A stretch of 19,441 nucleotides of DNA from an uncultured Klebsiella sp. (GTDB taxonomy: Bacteria > Pseudomonadota > Gammaproteobacteria > Enterobacterales > Enterobacteriaceae), in assembly GCA_902490055.1 (NCBI GenBank), contig CABUCP010000007.1, positions 1 through 19,441 on the forward strand, written 5' to 3'. Both the position numbers and the translations under genes were made by a program. This document shows positions 8,620-17,317 of the stretch, one piece after another. Each line of letters begins with the position of its first letter. Within the stretch, counting starts at the first letter, position 1. Below the pieces are notes generated by a model that was given only the letters and a program-made list of their open reading frames with translations, was not told where the DNA came from and did not search any database.

Positions 8620-9840
8620 ATGAAACGTGCAGTGATTACTGGCTTGGGCATCGTTTCCAGCATCGGTAACAACCAGCAGGAAGTCCTGGCATCTCTGCGT
8701 GAAGGACGTTCAGGGATCACTTTCTCTCAGGAGCTGAAGGATTCCGGGATGCGTAGCCACGTATGGGGCAACGTCAAACTGGATACCACTGGCCTCATTG
8801 ACCGCAAAGTAGTGCGTTTCATGAGCGACGCATCCATCTATGCTTATCTGTCCATGGAGCAGGCGGTAGCCGACGCAGGTCTGGCGCCGGAAGCATACCA
8901 GAATAACCCGCGTGTCGGCCTGATTGCAGGTTCCGGCGGCGGCTCCCCGAAATTCCAGGTCTTTGGCGCCGATGCCATGCGTAGCCCGCGTGGCCTGAAA
9001 GCCGTGGGCCCATACGTTGTCACCAAAGCGATGGCTTCCGGCGTGTCCGCCTGCCTCGCCACGCCGTTTAAAATCCACGGCGTCAATTACTCTATTAGCT
9101 CCGCTTGCGCGACCTCCGCACACTGTATCGGCAACGCGGTAGAACAGATTCAACTGGGCAAACAGGACATCGTTTTTGCCGGCGGCGGCGAAGAGCTGTG
9201 CTGGGAAATGGCTTGCGAGTTCGATGCGATGGGCGCGCTGTCCACCAAATATAACGATTCGCCGGACAAAGCTTCCCGTACCTATGATGCGAACCGCGAC
9301 GGTTTCGTTATCGCAGGCGGCGGCGGCATGGTCGTGGTTGAAGAGCTGGAGCACGCGCTGGCGCGAGGCGCGCATATCTATGCGGAAATCGTCGGCTACG
9401 GCGCCACCTCCGATGGCGCGGACATGGTCGCGCCATCTGGCGAAGGCGCAGTGCGCTGCATGCAGATGGCGATGCACGGCGTTGATACCCCGATCGACTA
9501 CCTCAACTCCCACGGTACTTCTACTCCGGTAGGCGACGTAAAAGAGCTGGGCGCAATTCGCGAAGTCTTCGGCGACAACAGCCCGGCTATCTCCGCCACC
9601 AAAGCGATGACCGGCCACTCTCTGGGCGCCGCGGGCGTACAGGAAGCCATCTATTCTCTGCTGATGCTGGAACACGGCTTTATCGCGCCAAGCATCAACA
9701 TTGAAGAGCTGGATGAGCAGGCTGCCGGCCTGAACATCGTCACCAAACCGACTGATGCTACACTGACTACCGTGATGTCCAACAGCTTCGGCTTCGGCGG
9801 TACTAACGCCACGCTGGTTATGCGTAAACACAACGCTTAA
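8620..9840 (+). CDS. fabB: FabB, beta-ketoacyl-ACP synthase I
   Basis: The 406-residue condensing enzyme elongates acyl-ACP with malonyl-ACP and is needed for unsaturated fatty-acid synthesis because it elongates cis-3-decenoyl-ACP. The thiolase-fold catalytic set is complete: nucleophile Cys163 in [12 protein letters not shown], His298 in [11 protein letters not shown], and Lys328 and His333 in [14 protein letters not shown]. The glycine-rich [10 protein letters not shown]-terminal motif is present. Length and N-terminus ([16 protein letters not shown]) match E. coli. AGAGG at 8609-8613 lies six bases before the ATG. It has its own regulated promoter and a strong terminator, so it is probably monocistronic. 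Confidence 0.98.
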   Translation: MKRAVITGLGIVSSIGNNQQEVLASLREGRSGITFSQELKDSGMRSHVWGNVKLDTTGLIDRKVVRFMSDASIYAYLSMEQAVADAGLAPEAYQNNPRVGLIAGSGGGSPKFQVFGADAMRSPRGLKAVGPYVVTKAMASGVSACLATPFKIHGVNYSISSACATSAHCIGNAVEQIQLGKQDIVFAGGGEELCWEMACEFDAMGALSTKYNDSPDKASRTYDANRDGFVIAGGGGMVVVEELEHALARGAHIYAEIVGYGATSDGADMVAPSGEGAVRCMQMAMHGVDTPIDYLNSHGTSTPVGDVKELGAIREVFGDNSPAISATKAMTGHSLGAAGVQEAIYSLLMLEHGFIAPSINIEELDEQAAGLNIVTKPTDATLTTVMSNSFGFGGTNATLVMRKHNA

Positions 9841-9855
9841 TTAGCGGTGATGAAA

Positions 9856-9887
9856 AGAGGGGAGCCTGAGGCTCCCCTCTTTTTTTT
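9856..9887 (+). terminator. Intrinsic terminator of fabB
   Basis: A perfect 11-bp stem (AGAGGGGAGCC 9856-9866 with GGCTCCCCTCT 9870-9880) and a TGA loop are followed by an unbroken run of eight T (9880-9887). AAA just before the left arm could extend the stem with the T-run. It starts 16 nt after the fabB stop. Confidence 0.93.
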
Positions 9888-9910
9888 GACGTCTTGACAG
9901 AGTCCGGCGA

Positions 9911-9988
9911 GAGCAGGCACACTGCTCGCGAATCATTATCATCCCTTCTATTCGCGACATCCGGCGCCATGAATAAGCCAATGTCGCG
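9911..9988 (+). other. Nested inverted repeats upstream of yfcJ
   Basis: Three overlapping inverted repeats follow one another. The first is GAGCAG (9911-9916) with CTGCTC (9922-9927). The second is TCGCGAAT (9926-9933) with ATTCGCGA (9950-9957). The third is CGCGACAT (9953-9960) with ATGTCGCG (9981-9988). The middle arm 9950-9960 can pair upstream or downstream but not both. They could be alternative RNA folds of a yfcJ leader or operators for a dimeric regulator; I cannot tell which. A TTGACA hexamer at 9894-9899 precedes them, but only a poor -10 follows. Confidence 0.5.
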
Positions 9989-10095
9989 TTGATAATGCGT
10001 AAGCGTTTAACGTTAACCAACGCGCCTTAACCCTGAAAATCAGGTGGAGAGGGCGTGGCTAACATCTCGCCTTGCTCTGCGAACTGGAGTAAAGC

Positions 10096-11271
10096 ATGTC
10101 CGCAGCGACTGAAACTACAAACACTTCTACAGCGAACCTCTCGCTCTTTCGTATTACCTTTGAGGTTTTTCTGACTTATATGACCGTGGGACTACCGTTA
10201 CCGGTTATCCCGCTGTTTGTGCACCACGATCTCGGCTTTGGCAACACTATGGTTGGGGTGGCCGTCGGCATTCAGTTTCTCGCCACGGTGTTAACCCGCG
10301 GCTACGCCGGGCGGCTGGCCGATCAGTACGGCGCAAAACGCTCGGTACTACAGGGCATGCTGGCCTGTTCTCTGGCCGGCGGCGCCTGGCTGGCGGCGGC
10401 GCTGCTGCCGGTGCCGGTGATGGCTAAATTTGGCCTGCTGGTGCTGGGGCGTTTAATGCTCGGCTTTGGTGAAAGCCAACTGCTGACCGGCAACTTAAGC
10501 TGGGGATTAGGGCTGGTCGGCCCACTGCGTTCTGGCAAAGTCATGTCGTGGAACGGTATGGCGATGTACGGCGCGCTGGCCGTCGGCGCGCCGCTGGGGC
10601 TGCTGATTTACAGCCGCTACGGCGTGGCGGCGCTGGCCTGCGTCACCATGGCGCTGCCGCTGCTGGCGTGGGCGATTAACGGTACGGTGCGTAAAGTTCC
10701 CGCCCACGGCGGCGAGCGACCTTCGCTCTGGAGCGTCATCGGTATGATCTGGCGTCCGGGGGTTGGCCTTGGCCTGCAGGGCGTCGGCTTTGCGGTGATC
10801 GGTACCTTTGTGTCGCTCTATTTCGCCAGCCACGGCTGGGCAATGGCCGGTTTCACGCTGACCGCGTTTGGCGGCGCTTTTGTCCTGATGCGTATTCTTT
10901 TTGGTTGGATGCCGGATCGCTTCGGCGGTATCAAGGTGGCGATGGTGTCATTGCTGATTGAAGCTATCGGTCTGACGCTGCTGTGGCAAGCGCCTGGCGC
11001 CTGGGTGGCGCTGGCCGGCGCCGCGCTAACCGGCTGCGGCTGCTCGCTTATCTTTCCGGCGCTGGGCGTCGAGGTGGTCAAGCGGGTTCCGGCTCAGGTT
11101 CGCGGCACCGCGCTTGGCGGCTATGCGGCGTTTCAGGATATCTCCTACGGCGTTACCGGCCCGCTGGCTGGCCTGCTGGCGACCTCGCTCGGTTACTCTT
11201 CCGTATTCCTTGCCGGCGCAATTTGCGCGGTATTGGGGATTGTGGTTACTCTGTTGACGCTGCGTAAATAA
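10096..11271 (+). CDS. yfcJ: YfcJ, major facilitator superfamily transporter
   Basis: The 391-residue inner-membrane protein has about twelve hydrophobic segments and belongs to the major facilitator superfamily. The loop 2-3 signature is present as [11 protein letters not shown] near residue 75, with a related GWMPDRFGG in the second half. The YfcJ/YhhS-type families are annotated as arabinose or other drug/sugar efflux candidates, but no substrate is firmly known to me. The N-terminal about 15 residues are Ser/Thr-rich and poorly conserved relative to E. coli. The ATG has GGAG just upstream (10084-10087). It stands alone between the fabB terminator and the convergent flk. Its 255-nt upstream region holds nested inverted repeats. 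Confidence 0.92.
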   Translation: MSAATETTNTSTANLSLFRITFEVFLTYMTVGLPLPVIPLFVHHDLGFGNTMVGVAVGIQFLATVLTRGYAGRLADQYGAKRSVLQGMLACSLAGGAWLAAALLPVPVMAKFGLLVLGRLMLGFGESQLLTGNLSWGLGLVGPLRSGKVMSWNGMAMYGALAVGAPLGLLIYSRYGVAALACVTMALPLLAWAINGTVRKVPAHGGERPSLWSVIGMIWRPGVGLGLQGVGFAVIGTFVSLYFASHGWAMAGFTLTAFGGAFVLMRILFGWMPDRFGGIKVAMVSLLIEAIGLTLLWQAPGAWVALAGAALTGCGCSLIFPALGVEVVKRVPAQVRGTALGGYAAFQDISYGVTGPLAGLLATSLGYSSVFLAGAICAVLGIVVTLLTLRK

Positions 11272-11275
11272 ACAC

Positions 11276-11303
11276 ATAACGGCGGCTAGCAGGCCGCCGT
11301 TAT
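11276..11303. terminator. Bidirectional terminator between yfcJ and flk
   Basis: ATAACGGCGGC (11276-11286) and GCCGCCGTTAT (11293-11303) are perfect 11-bp complements around a six-base loop. The hairpin starts five bases after the yfcJ stop and ends ten bases before the flk stop. T-rich bases follow only modestly on each side, so it may be imperfect but should serve both convergent genes. Confidence 0.75.
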
Positions 11304-11313
11304 TACTTCAGGC

Positions 11314-12297
11314 TTACAGTACCAGCCATAGCAGGATAATCACCACCAGCAGCGCAATCGCGAGCGTCCACGCTTTTTTGCTATATACCGCATGGGGCGC
11401 AGGCGTCGGCTCGACCGGCGTAATTGCCATTGTCGCCTGAGCGCGAGCGACGCGCAGCGCAAAGACCTTATTTAGCAGGGTTAACACCTGCGGGCTGGTT
11501 AAGGTTGTCGTTGGCGCTACGTGCCAGCTGCTTTGTGCGAAATCGGCGATTTTCTGCCATTCCTGCGTCTCCAGCGGCTGCTTAAGCGCCGCCTGCAGCG
11601 AATTCATCGTCGGCGCGGTTTGCGCGCTCAGCGTTTGTCGCGCCTGCAGCCAGTAAGATAGCGGGGTGAAATGGGTTGCGGGGATAAGCTCGCCGGACTT
11701 CACGCCGCACAGTTCAAGCATCGATTGCCAGATAAGCTTGCTGGATTCGCCGGTGGCGGCGGCCAGTTTGGTGACCAACTGATTCAGAGTGTTATGTTCC
11801 GCGGGCAGCAGCGGGCGTAGCGTCGGCGTACGTTGCTGCGGCTGCGGGATCGCCAACTGGCCGTTTTGTAGCAGCTGCAGCACGTTTTCCAGCTGTGCCT
11901 GGGTGAGCGCGTGCAGCACGGTTTGGCCGTAATTCTGGCGAATATAATCGCTGACCGCCTGGCGGTTATTCCCCTGGGTCAACAGTTCGCTGAGCTGGGC
12001 GAGAATTTGCCGGTGGTGGTGGTTTTGCTGTGCGATGCTCAAACGCTGATTAAGATTACTTTCGGCAGCGGTGAAATGGCTCGCCAGCAGCGGCGTGTCG
12101 CCTTTCAGACCCAGATCGTGCTTCACGCAGGCCCACACTTCGGCGTTTTGCTGCGATGTCAGTGTCACCAGGCGTGTAATGAGCCGCTCCAGAACGGTGC
12201 GTTGCTGCATGGTGAGCGCGTTTGGACCCACGGCGGAGGCGCCGGAAGGGCCTGTCCCCGGAGGGTGATCGGACATACCTGAAACGGGTGGTGTCAT
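11314..12297 (-). CDS. flk: Flk (RflH), flagellar regulator with C-terminal membrane anchor
   Basis: The 327-residue protein matches E. coli and Salmonella Flk. In Salmonella, Flk is tied to coupling of flagellar assembly stages, including preventing premature hook-length substrate switching and FlgM secretion. The N-terminus is Pro/Gly-rich (MTPPVSGMSDHPPGTGPSG). The middle is helical with two similar halves, LERLITRLVTLTSQQNAEVWACVKHDLG and LNQLVTKLAAATGESSKLIWQSMLEL, each followed by an HF patch, suggesting an internal duplication. The C-terminal 18 residues form one membrane anchor. The start has AAGGA seven to eight bases upstream. It is divergent from pdxB. The window has no other flagellar gene, so motility cannot be judged. 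Confidence 0.92.
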   Translation of the reverse strand: MTPPVSGMSDHPPGTGPSGASAVGPNALTMQQRTVLERLITRLVTLTSQQNAEVWACVKHDLGLKGDTPLLASHFTAAESNLNQRLSIAQQNHHHRQILAQLSELLTQGNNRQAVSDYIRQNYGQTVLHALTQAQLENVLQLLQNGQLAIPQPQQRTPTLRPLLPAEHNTLNQLVTKLAAATGESSKLIWQSMLELCGVKSGELIPATHFTPLSYWLQARQTLSAQTAPTMNSLQAALKQPLETQEWQKIADFAQSSWHVAPTTTLTSPQVLTLLNKVFALRVARAQATMAITPVEPTPAPHAVYSKKAWTLAIALLVVIILLWLVL

Positions 12298-12406
12298 GAT
12301 GAATCCTTACCGTAGTGCTGTACTTAAGCCGGGTGATGATGTTCCTGGCGGCCAGATTATGGCACACTTCCCCGGTTTACTCTCGTTCTCAGACAGGTAC
12401 TGAACC

Positions 12407-13541
12407 GTGAAAATCCTCGTTGATGAATATGCCCTATGCGCGTGAGCTTTTTAGCCGTTTGGGAGACGTACAGGCCGTTCCCGGTCGTCCCATTCCGCAG
12501 GAAGCCTTAACCGACGCTGACGCGCTAATGGTGCGTTCCGTCACTAAGGTGAATGAAGCGCTGCTCTCCGGTAAGGCGATTAAGTTTGTCGGCACCGCTA
12601 CCGCTGGTACTGACCATGTCGATCAAGACTGGCTGCAGCAGGCGGGGATCGGATTTTCCGCCGCCCCGGGCTGTAATGCCATCGCGGTGGTGGAGTATGT
12701 TTTCTCGGCGCTGCTGATGCTCGCCGAACGCGATGGATTCGCGCTGGCTGACCGTACCGTCGGTATCATCGGCGTCGGTAATGTTGGCGGGCGTTTGCAA
12801 AAGCGGCTGGAAGCGCTGGGGATTAAAACTCTGCTCTGCGATCCGCCGCGCGCCGATCGCGGCGATGAAGGCGACTTCCTCCCGCTGGACGAGTTAGTGC
12901 AGCAGGCGGATATTCTGACGTTCCATACCCCGCTGTTCAAAGATGGGCAGTATAAAACGCTGCACCTGGCCGATGAGGCGCTGATTAGCCGCCTGCAGCC
13001 GGGCGCCATCCTTATTAACGCTTGTCGCGGGCCGGTGGTGGATAACGCCGCGCTGCTTAAATGCCTGCAGGCCGGACAGGAACTAAGCGTGGTGCTCGAC
13101 GTCTGGGAACCGGAGCCGGATCTGAATACGGAGTTACTGGCGCGGGTCGATATTGGCACTTCGCATATCGCCGGTTACACCTTAGAAGGCAAAGCGCGCG
13201 GTACTACACAGGTCTTTGAAGCCTACAGCGCGTTTATTGGCCATCCGCAGCAGGTGGCGCTGGATACGTTACTGCCGGCGCCGGAATTTGGCCGCATTAC
13301 CCTGCACGGTCCGCTCGATCAGGCAACGCTGAAAAGGCTGGTCCATTTGGTGTATGATGTGCGCCGCGATGATGCGCCGCTGCGCAAAGTGGCGAGTATT
13401 GCCGGTGAATTCGACAAGCTGCGCAAAAATTATCAGGAACGCCGTGAATGGTCTTCCCTGTACGTACAGTGCAGCGACGAAAAAGCGGCGACGCTGCTGC
13501 GCCAGCTCGGTTTTAATGCCGTACATCATCCTGTTCGTTAA
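12407..13541 (+). pseudogene. pdxB: PdxB erythronate-4-phosphate dehydrogenase, 5' frameshift
   Basis: PdxB oxidises 4-phospho-D-erythronate with NAD as step two of the DXP-dependent pyridoxal phosphate pathway. The body from 12429 ([22 protein letters not shown] onward) is intact to TAA at 13541. It contains the NAD motif GVGNVGG and the catalytic Arg of NACRGPVVD, Glu of DVWEPEP and His of TSHIAGYT. The family start MKILVDENMPY is recognisable as GTG AAA ATC CTC GTT GAT GAA at 12407-12427, but the next bases read TATGCCC where AATATGCCC is expected. About two bases are therefore missing, and the GTG frame stops at TGA 12443-12445. ATG codons at 12423 and 12429 could start an N-terminally shortened enzyme lacking the first beta strand, but no Shine-Dalgarno serves them. 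A sequencing error is possible. WEPEP replaces the usual WEGEP. Confidence 0.85.
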
Positions 13542-13555
13542 TATCTTCTTAATGC

Positions 13556-13586
13556 CCCTGTTGGATAATCCGGCAGGGTCGCTATT
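13556..13586 (+). terminator. Hairpin between pdxB and usg
   Basis: CCCTGTTGG (13556-13564) pairs with CCGGCAGGG (13570-13578), including two G-T pairs, around a five-base loop. A short TTTT follows at about 13584. It sits in the 62-nt gap and may be a weak terminator or an RNA processing point letting usg-truA be expressed at a different level from pdxB. Confidence 0.4.
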
Positions 13587-13603
13587 TTCTGGAGTACACC
13601 ACC

Positions 13604-14617
13604 ATGTCTGAAGGCTGGAATATTGCCGTCCTGGGCGCAACCGGCGCCGTAGGCGAAGCCCTGCTTGAAACTCTTGCTGAACGCCAGTTTCCGGTAGGCG
13701 AAATTTATGCGCTGGCGCGCAATGAGAGCGCGGGCGAACATCTGCGTTTTGGTGGCAAATCGGTCATCGTACAGGATGCCGCCGAATTTGACTGGACTCA
13801 GGCTCAGATGGCCTTCTTCGCCGCCGGCGTTGAAGCCAGCGCGGCGTATGTTGAAGAGGCGACCAATGCCGGTTGCCTGGTTATCGATCTCAGCGGCCTG
13901 TTCGCGCTTGAGCCGGACGTGCCGCTGGTGGTGCCGGACGTTAACCCGTTCGTGCTGAGCGACTATCGTAACCGCAATGTGATTGCGGTGCCGAATAGCC
14001 TGACAAGCCAGCTGCTGACGGCGCTGAAGCCGCTGATTGATGATGGCGGCCTGGCGCGTATTACCGTCACCAGCCTGCTTTCCGCCTCGGCGCACGGTAA
14101 AAAAGCGGTAGACGCGCTGGCGGGGCAGAGCGCGAAACTGCTGAACGGCATTCCGATCGATGAAGACGATTTCTTTGGTCGCCAGCTGGCTTTCAACATG
14201 CTGCCGATCCTGCCGGATCGCGAAGGCAGCGTGCGTGAAGAGCGCCGAATCGTCGATGAAGCGCGCAAGATTCTGCAAGATGACGGCCTGATGATTTCGG
14301 CAAGCGTCGTGCAGTCGCCGGTGTTCTACGGCCATGCGCAGATGGTGAACTTCGAAGCGCTGCGTCCGTTAGCGGCGGAAGAGGCGCGCGACGCCTTTAC
14401 CCGCAGCGAGGATATCGAGCTTTCCGCAGAGGGTGAGTTCCCGACGCAGGTCGGCGATGCTTCCGGTAACGCGCGTCTGTCCATCGGTTGCGTGCATAAC
14501 GATTATGGCATGCCCGAGCAGATTCAGTTCTGGTCGGTGGCCGATAACGTCCGCTTTGGCGGCGCGCTGATGGCGGTGAAAATCGCCGAGAAGCTGGTCC
14601 AGGAGTATCTGTACTGA
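13604..14617 (+). CDS. usg: Usg, aspartate-semialdehyde dehydrogenase-like protein
   Basis: The 337-residue protein is a paralogue of aspartate-semialdehyde dehydrogenase and matches E. coli Usg over its whole length. The N-terminal nucleotide-binding motif [14 protein letters not shown] (residues 11-24) is intact. Where Asd has its catalytic cysteine (an NCT-type motif), this protein has NSLTSQLL with Ser132, as in other Usg proteins. Dehydrogenase activity is therefore unlikely and the role is unknown. GGAG at 13591-13594 serves the ATG. Its TGA overlaps the truA ATG by one base, so the two genes are probably translationally coupled. The pdxB-usg-truA order is conserved in enterobacteria. 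Confidence 0.94.
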   Translation: MSEGWNIAVLGATGAVGEALLETLAERQFPVGEIYALARNESAGEHLRFGGKSVIVQDAAEFDWTQAQMAFFAAGVEASAAYVEEATNAGCLVIDLSGLFALEPDVPLVVPDVNPFVLSDYRNRNVIAVPNSLTSQLLTALKPLIDDGGLARITVTSLLSASAHGKKAVDALAGQSAKLLNGIPIDEDDFFGRQLAFNMLPILPDREGSVREERRIVDEARKILQDDGLMISASVVQSPVFYGHAQMVNFEALRPLAAEEARDAFTRSEDIELSAEGEFPTQVGDASGNARLSIGCVHNDYGMPEQIQFWSVADNVRFGGALMAVKIAEKLVQEYLY

Positions 14618-15429
14618 TGTCTGAGGTAGAGCAGCAGCCGGTTTATAAAATCGCGCTGGGCATCGAGTACGACGGCAGCAAGTATTACGGCTGGCAGCGG
14701 CAGAACGAAGTGCGCAGCGTGCAGGAAAAGCTGGAAAAAGCGCTGTCGCAGGTCGCTGCCGAACCGGTACACGTTTTCTGCGCCGGGCGAACCGACGCCG
14801 GCGTGCATGGTACCGGCCAGGTAGTGCACTTTGAAACCCGGGCTCAGCGCAAAGACGCCGCCTGGACGCTGGGCGTAAATGCGAATTTACCTGGTGACAT
14901 CGCCGTGCGTTGGGTGAAGCATGTTGCGGACGATTTTCACGCCCGCTTCAGCGCGACGGCCCGTCGTTACCGCTACGTCATCTATAATCACCGCCTGCGG
15001 CCGGCGGTGTTAAGCCAGGGGGTGACGCACTATTATCATCCTCTGGACGCCGAACGGATGCATCGCGCCGCTCAGTGTCTGATTGGCGAGAATGACTTCA
15101 CCTCGTTTCGCGCGGTGCAATGCCAGTCGCGCACGCCGTGGCGTAACGTGATGCACATTAACGTGACCCGTCACGGAGCTTATGTGGTGGTGGATATCAA
15201 AGCGAACGCTTTTGTTCATCATATGGTAAGGAACATTGTCGGCAGCCTGCTGGAAGTGGGCGCCGGAAACCAGCCAGAGAGCTGGATTGCAGAACTGCTG
15301 GCGGCGAAGGATCGGACTCTGGCCGCCGCGACGGCGAAAGCGGAAGGATTGTATCTGGTGTCGGTGGATTATCCGGCCCATTTCGATCTGCCGGTGATGC
15401 CGATGGGCCCGCTATTTTTGGCGGACTAA
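14617..15429 (+). CDS. truA: TruA, tRNA pseudouridine(38-40) synthase
   Basis: The 270-residue enzyme isomerises uridines at positions 38, 39 and 40 of the anticodon arm of many tRNAs. The catalytic Asp60 lies in the canonical [10 protein letters not shown] motif. The conserved [15 protein letters not shown] strand (residues 15-29) and the C-terminal [19 protein letters not shown] block are present. Length and both ends match E. coli. The ATG overlaps the usg stop in a TGATG junction, with no separate strong Shine-Dalgarno. The stop is followed by a GC hairpin before dedA. Confidence 0.97.
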   Translation: MSEVEQQPVYKIALGIEYDGSKYYGWQRQNEVRSVQEKLEKALSQVAAEPVHVFCAGRTDAGVHGTGQVVHFETRAQRKDAAWTLGVNANLPGDIAVRWVKHVADDFHARFSATARRYRYVIYNHRLRPAVLSQGVTHYYHPLDAERMHRAAQCLIGENDFTSFRAVQCQSRTPWRNVMHINVTRHGAYVVVDIKANAFVHHMVRNIVGSLLEVGAGNQPESWIAELLAAKDRTLAAATAKAEGLYLVSVDYPAHFDLPVMPMGPLFLAD

Positions 15430-15435
15430 TATCAA

Positions 15436-15455
15436 CGCCCCCGCGTCAGGGGGCG
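15436..15455 (+). terminator. Hairpin after truA
   Basis: CGCCCCC (15436-15442) and GGGGGCG (15449-15455) form a perfect 7-bp GC stem with a six-base loop. It starts seven bases after the truA stop and ends 25 bases before the dedA ATG. Only GTTGT follows, so termination is probably partial. Confidence 0.5.
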
Positions 15456-15480
15456 GTTGTCACTAAAGGCTAAGACAACT

Positions 15481-16140
15481 ATGGACCTGATTCATTTTTT
15501 GATTGATTTCATCCTGCATATTGATGTGCACCTTGCGGAGCTGGTCGCGCAGTATGGCGTCTGGGTTTACGCCATTCTGTTCTTGATTCTGTTCTGCGAA
15601 ACCGGCCTGGTGGTGACCCCGTTCCTGCCCGGAGACTCTCTGCTGTTCGTCGCTGGCGCGCTCTCTGCGTTGCCGACTAACGACCTCAATGTGCACCTGA
15701 TGGTCGCGCTGATGGTCATTGCCGCGATCGTCGGCGATGCTCTGAACTACACCATCGGCAGATTGTTCGGCGAAAAACTGTTTAGTAATCCGAACTCAAA
15801 GATTTTCCGCCGCAGCTATCTCGACAAAACCCACTCCTTCTATGAGCGTCACGGCGGCAAGACCATTATCCTTGCCCGTTTCGTGCCGATTGTCAGAACC
15901 TTCGCGCCGTTTGTGGCGGGAATGGGTCATATGTCCTATCGTCATTTTGCGGCGTACAACGTGGTTGGCGCGCTGCTGTGGGTGCTGCTGTTCACCTACG
16001 CCGGGTACCTGTTCGGTGATTTGCCGATTGTTCAGGAAAACCTGAAACTGCTGATCGTGGCGATTATTGTCCTGTCCGTCCTGCCTGGCGTTATTGAAGT
16101 GATCCGCCACCGTCGTGCGGCGGCAAAGCAGGCCAAATAA
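15481..16140 (+). CDS. dedA: DedA family inner-membrane protein
   Basis: The 219-residue membrane protein is the founding member of the DedA (SNARE-associated/VTT) superfamily. Members are proposed to be lipid scramblases or proton-coupled transporters that matter for undecaprenyl-phosphate or phospholipid recycling and membrane potential. The signature [22 protein letters not shown] carries acidic Glu40 and Asp52. The second signature [25 protein letters not shown] carries the two conserved arginines. About four to five membrane or re-entrant segments are visible and the C-terminus is basic ([11 protein letters not shown]). I chose the ATG at 15481, giving the family N-terminus [21 protein letters not shown]. 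An upstream in-frame TTG at 15457 lies just past the truA hairpin and is not supported. Confidence 0.95.
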   Translation: MDLIHFLIDFILHIDVHLAELVAQYGVWVYAILFLILFCETGLVVTPFLPGDSLLFVAGALSALPTNDLNVHLMVALMVIAAIVGDALNYTIGRLFGEKLFSNPNSKIFRRSYLDKTHSFYERHGGKTIILARFVPIVRTFAPFVAGMGHMSYRHFAAYNVVGALLWVLLFTYAGYLFGDLPIVQENLKLLIVAIIVLSVLPGVIEVIRHRRAAAKQAK

Positions 16141-16158
16141 GCCCTCAGCGGCATTCTT

Positions 16159-16183
16159 GCCGGGCGTCAATGTGGCGTCCGGC
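16159..16183. repeat. GC-rich palindrome after dedA
   Basis: GCCGGGCG (16159-16166) pairs with CGTCCGGC (16176-16183) over eight positions with one G-T pair and a nine-base loop. It starts 19 nt after the dedA stop. No T-run follows directly. It could be a REP-like element or a 3' stabilising hairpin ending the dedA transcript before the accD promoter. Confidence 0.45.
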
Positions 16184-16231
16184 GCGCAAAGTGTGAGCGG
16201 TTCGACCACTTTTTTATCCCATGTTACGGGA

Positions 16232-16240
16232 TGTTATGAT
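16232..16240 (+). promoter_or_regulatory. Extended -10 promoter of accD
   Basis: TGTTATGAT is a near-ideal extended -10 (TG-N-TATGAT, hexamer 16235-16240). The -35 region is only a T-rich stretch (16210-16217), as is common with extended -10 promoters. A 5-bp inverted repeat (ATCCC 16216-16220, GGGAT 16228-16232) fills the spacer. The transcript would have a leader of roughly 90 nt before the accD ATG. Confidence 0.6.
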
Positions 16241-16339
16241 TTAATGTGTCACATTCATGGTCTGTAAGGGGTAAAAGTGGCATTATGCGCCCCTTGCGAC
16301 AAAACTGGCATCGACCAGGTTCAGGTAGAAAGGTTATCA

Positions 16340-17254
16340 ATGAGCTGGATTGAACGAATTAAAAGCAATATAACCCCCACCCGTAAGGCAAGTATTCCTG
16401 AGGGTGTATGGACCAAGTGCGACAGCTGCGGTCAGGTACTGTACCGCGCAGAGCTGGAGCGCAACCTGGAGGTTTGCCCTAAGTGCGATCACCACATGCG
16501 TATGTCGGCGCGCAACCGCCTGCATAGCCTGCTGGACGAAGGTTCCCTTGTGGAGCTGGGAAGCGAGCTCGAGCCAAAGGATGTGCTGAAGTTCCGCGAT
16601 TCGAAAAAGTATAAAGACCGTTTGGCCTCTGCACAGAAAGAGACCGGCGAGAAAGACGCGCTGGTAGTGATGAAAGGCACCCTGCACGGCATGCCGGTCG
16701 TGGCGGCGGCTTTCGAATTCGCCTTTATGGGCGGTTCGATGGGGTCCGTTGTCGGCGCGCGTTTCGTTCGTGCGGTCGAGCAGGCGCTGGAAGACAACTG
16801 CCCGCTGATCTGCTTCTCCGCCTCGGGCGGCGCACGTATGCAGGAAGCGCTGATGTCGCTGATGCAGATGGCGAAAACCTCTGCGGCGCTGGCGAAAATG
16901 CAGGAGCGCGGTTTACCGTATATCTCCGTGCTGACCGACCCGACCATGGGCGGCGTCTCCGCGAGCTTCGCGATGCTGGGCGATCTAAATATCGCCGAGC
17001 CGAAAGCGCTGATCGGCTTTGCTGGTCCTCGCGTTATCGAGCAGACCGTGCGCGAGAAGCTGCCGCCAGGATTCCAGCGCAGCGAGTTCCTGATTGAAAA
17101 AGGGGCGATCGATATGATTGTCCGTCGTCCGGAAATGCGTCTGAAGCTGGCCAGTATTCTGGCGAAGCTAATGAATCTCCCGTCACCGGAGGTCGAAGCG
17201 CCTCATGAAGGTGAGGTGGTACCGCCGGTACCGGATCAGGAACCAGAGGCCTGA
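16340..17254 (+). CDS. accD: AccD, acetyl-CoA carboxylase carboxyltransferase beta subunit
   Basis: The 304-residue protein pairs with AccA in the alpha2beta2 carboxyltransferase that moves CO2 from carboxybiotin on AccB to acetyl-CoA, the committed step of fatty-acid synthesis. The N-terminal zinc ribbon is intact with Cys27, Cys30, Cys46 and Cys49. In E. coli this ribbon also binds the accA and accD mRNAs for autoregulation. The crotonase-fold core includes [13 protein letters not shown] and [10 protein letters not shown]. The C-terminal tail is acidic and proline-rich. I chose the ATG at 16340 with AAAGG seven bases upstream, matching the known [10 protein letters not shown] start. The frame is open upstream to a GTG at 16277 with its own good ribosome site, noted as a finding. 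Confidence 0.96.
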   Translation: MSWIERIKSNITPTRKASIPEGVWTKCDSCGQVLYRAELERNLEVCPKCDHHMRMSARNRLHSLLDEGSLVELGSELEPKDVLKFRDSKKYKDRLASAQKETGEKDALVVMKGTLHGMPVVAAAFEFAFMGGSMGSVVGARFVRAVEQALEDNCPLICFSASGGARMQEALMSLMQMAKTSAALAKMQERGLPYISVLTDPTMGGVSASFAMLGDLNIAEPKALIGFAGPRVIEQTVREKLPPGFQRSEFLIEKGAIDMIVRRPEMRLKLASILAKLMNLPSPEVEAPHEGEVVPPVPDQEPEA

Positions 17255-17262
17255 TAATGCAC

Positions 17263-17295
17263 AGGGCAGGGCCAACAGGCGCTGCCCTTTTTTTT
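17263..17295 (+). terminator. Intrinsic terminator of accD
   Basis: AGGGCAG (17263-17269) pairs with CTGCCCT (17282-17288). Inside it GCC (17271-17273) pairs with GGC (17278-17280) around AACA. Eight T residues follow (17288-17295). It starts eight bases after the accD stop and ends 22 bases before folC, so folC and dedD need read-through or their own promoter. Confidence 0.9.
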
Positions 17296-17317
17296 ACCGT
17301 TAACTCTCGCGGACATC

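Noticed and set aside
8710..9831. 373-codon open frame on the minus strand within fabB
   Set aside because: It is fully antisense to fabB with its complete active site; the composition is His/Arg/Gln-rich and shadow-like.
9894..9923. TTGACA with CACACT as a yfcJ promoter
   Set aside because: The -35 is perfect, but the -10 matches only three of six bases and the spacing is 18; not strong enough to call. GATAAT at 9991-9996 also lacks a -35.
9969..9992. Tiny leader peptide MNKPMSR in the yfcJ leader
   Set aside because: It is only seven codons with no Shine-Dalgarno and no amino-acid bias that would suggest attenuation.
13538..14335. 265-codon open frame on the minus strand opposite usg
   Set aside because: It is antisense to a conserved full-length gene, with no ribosome site or family resemblance.
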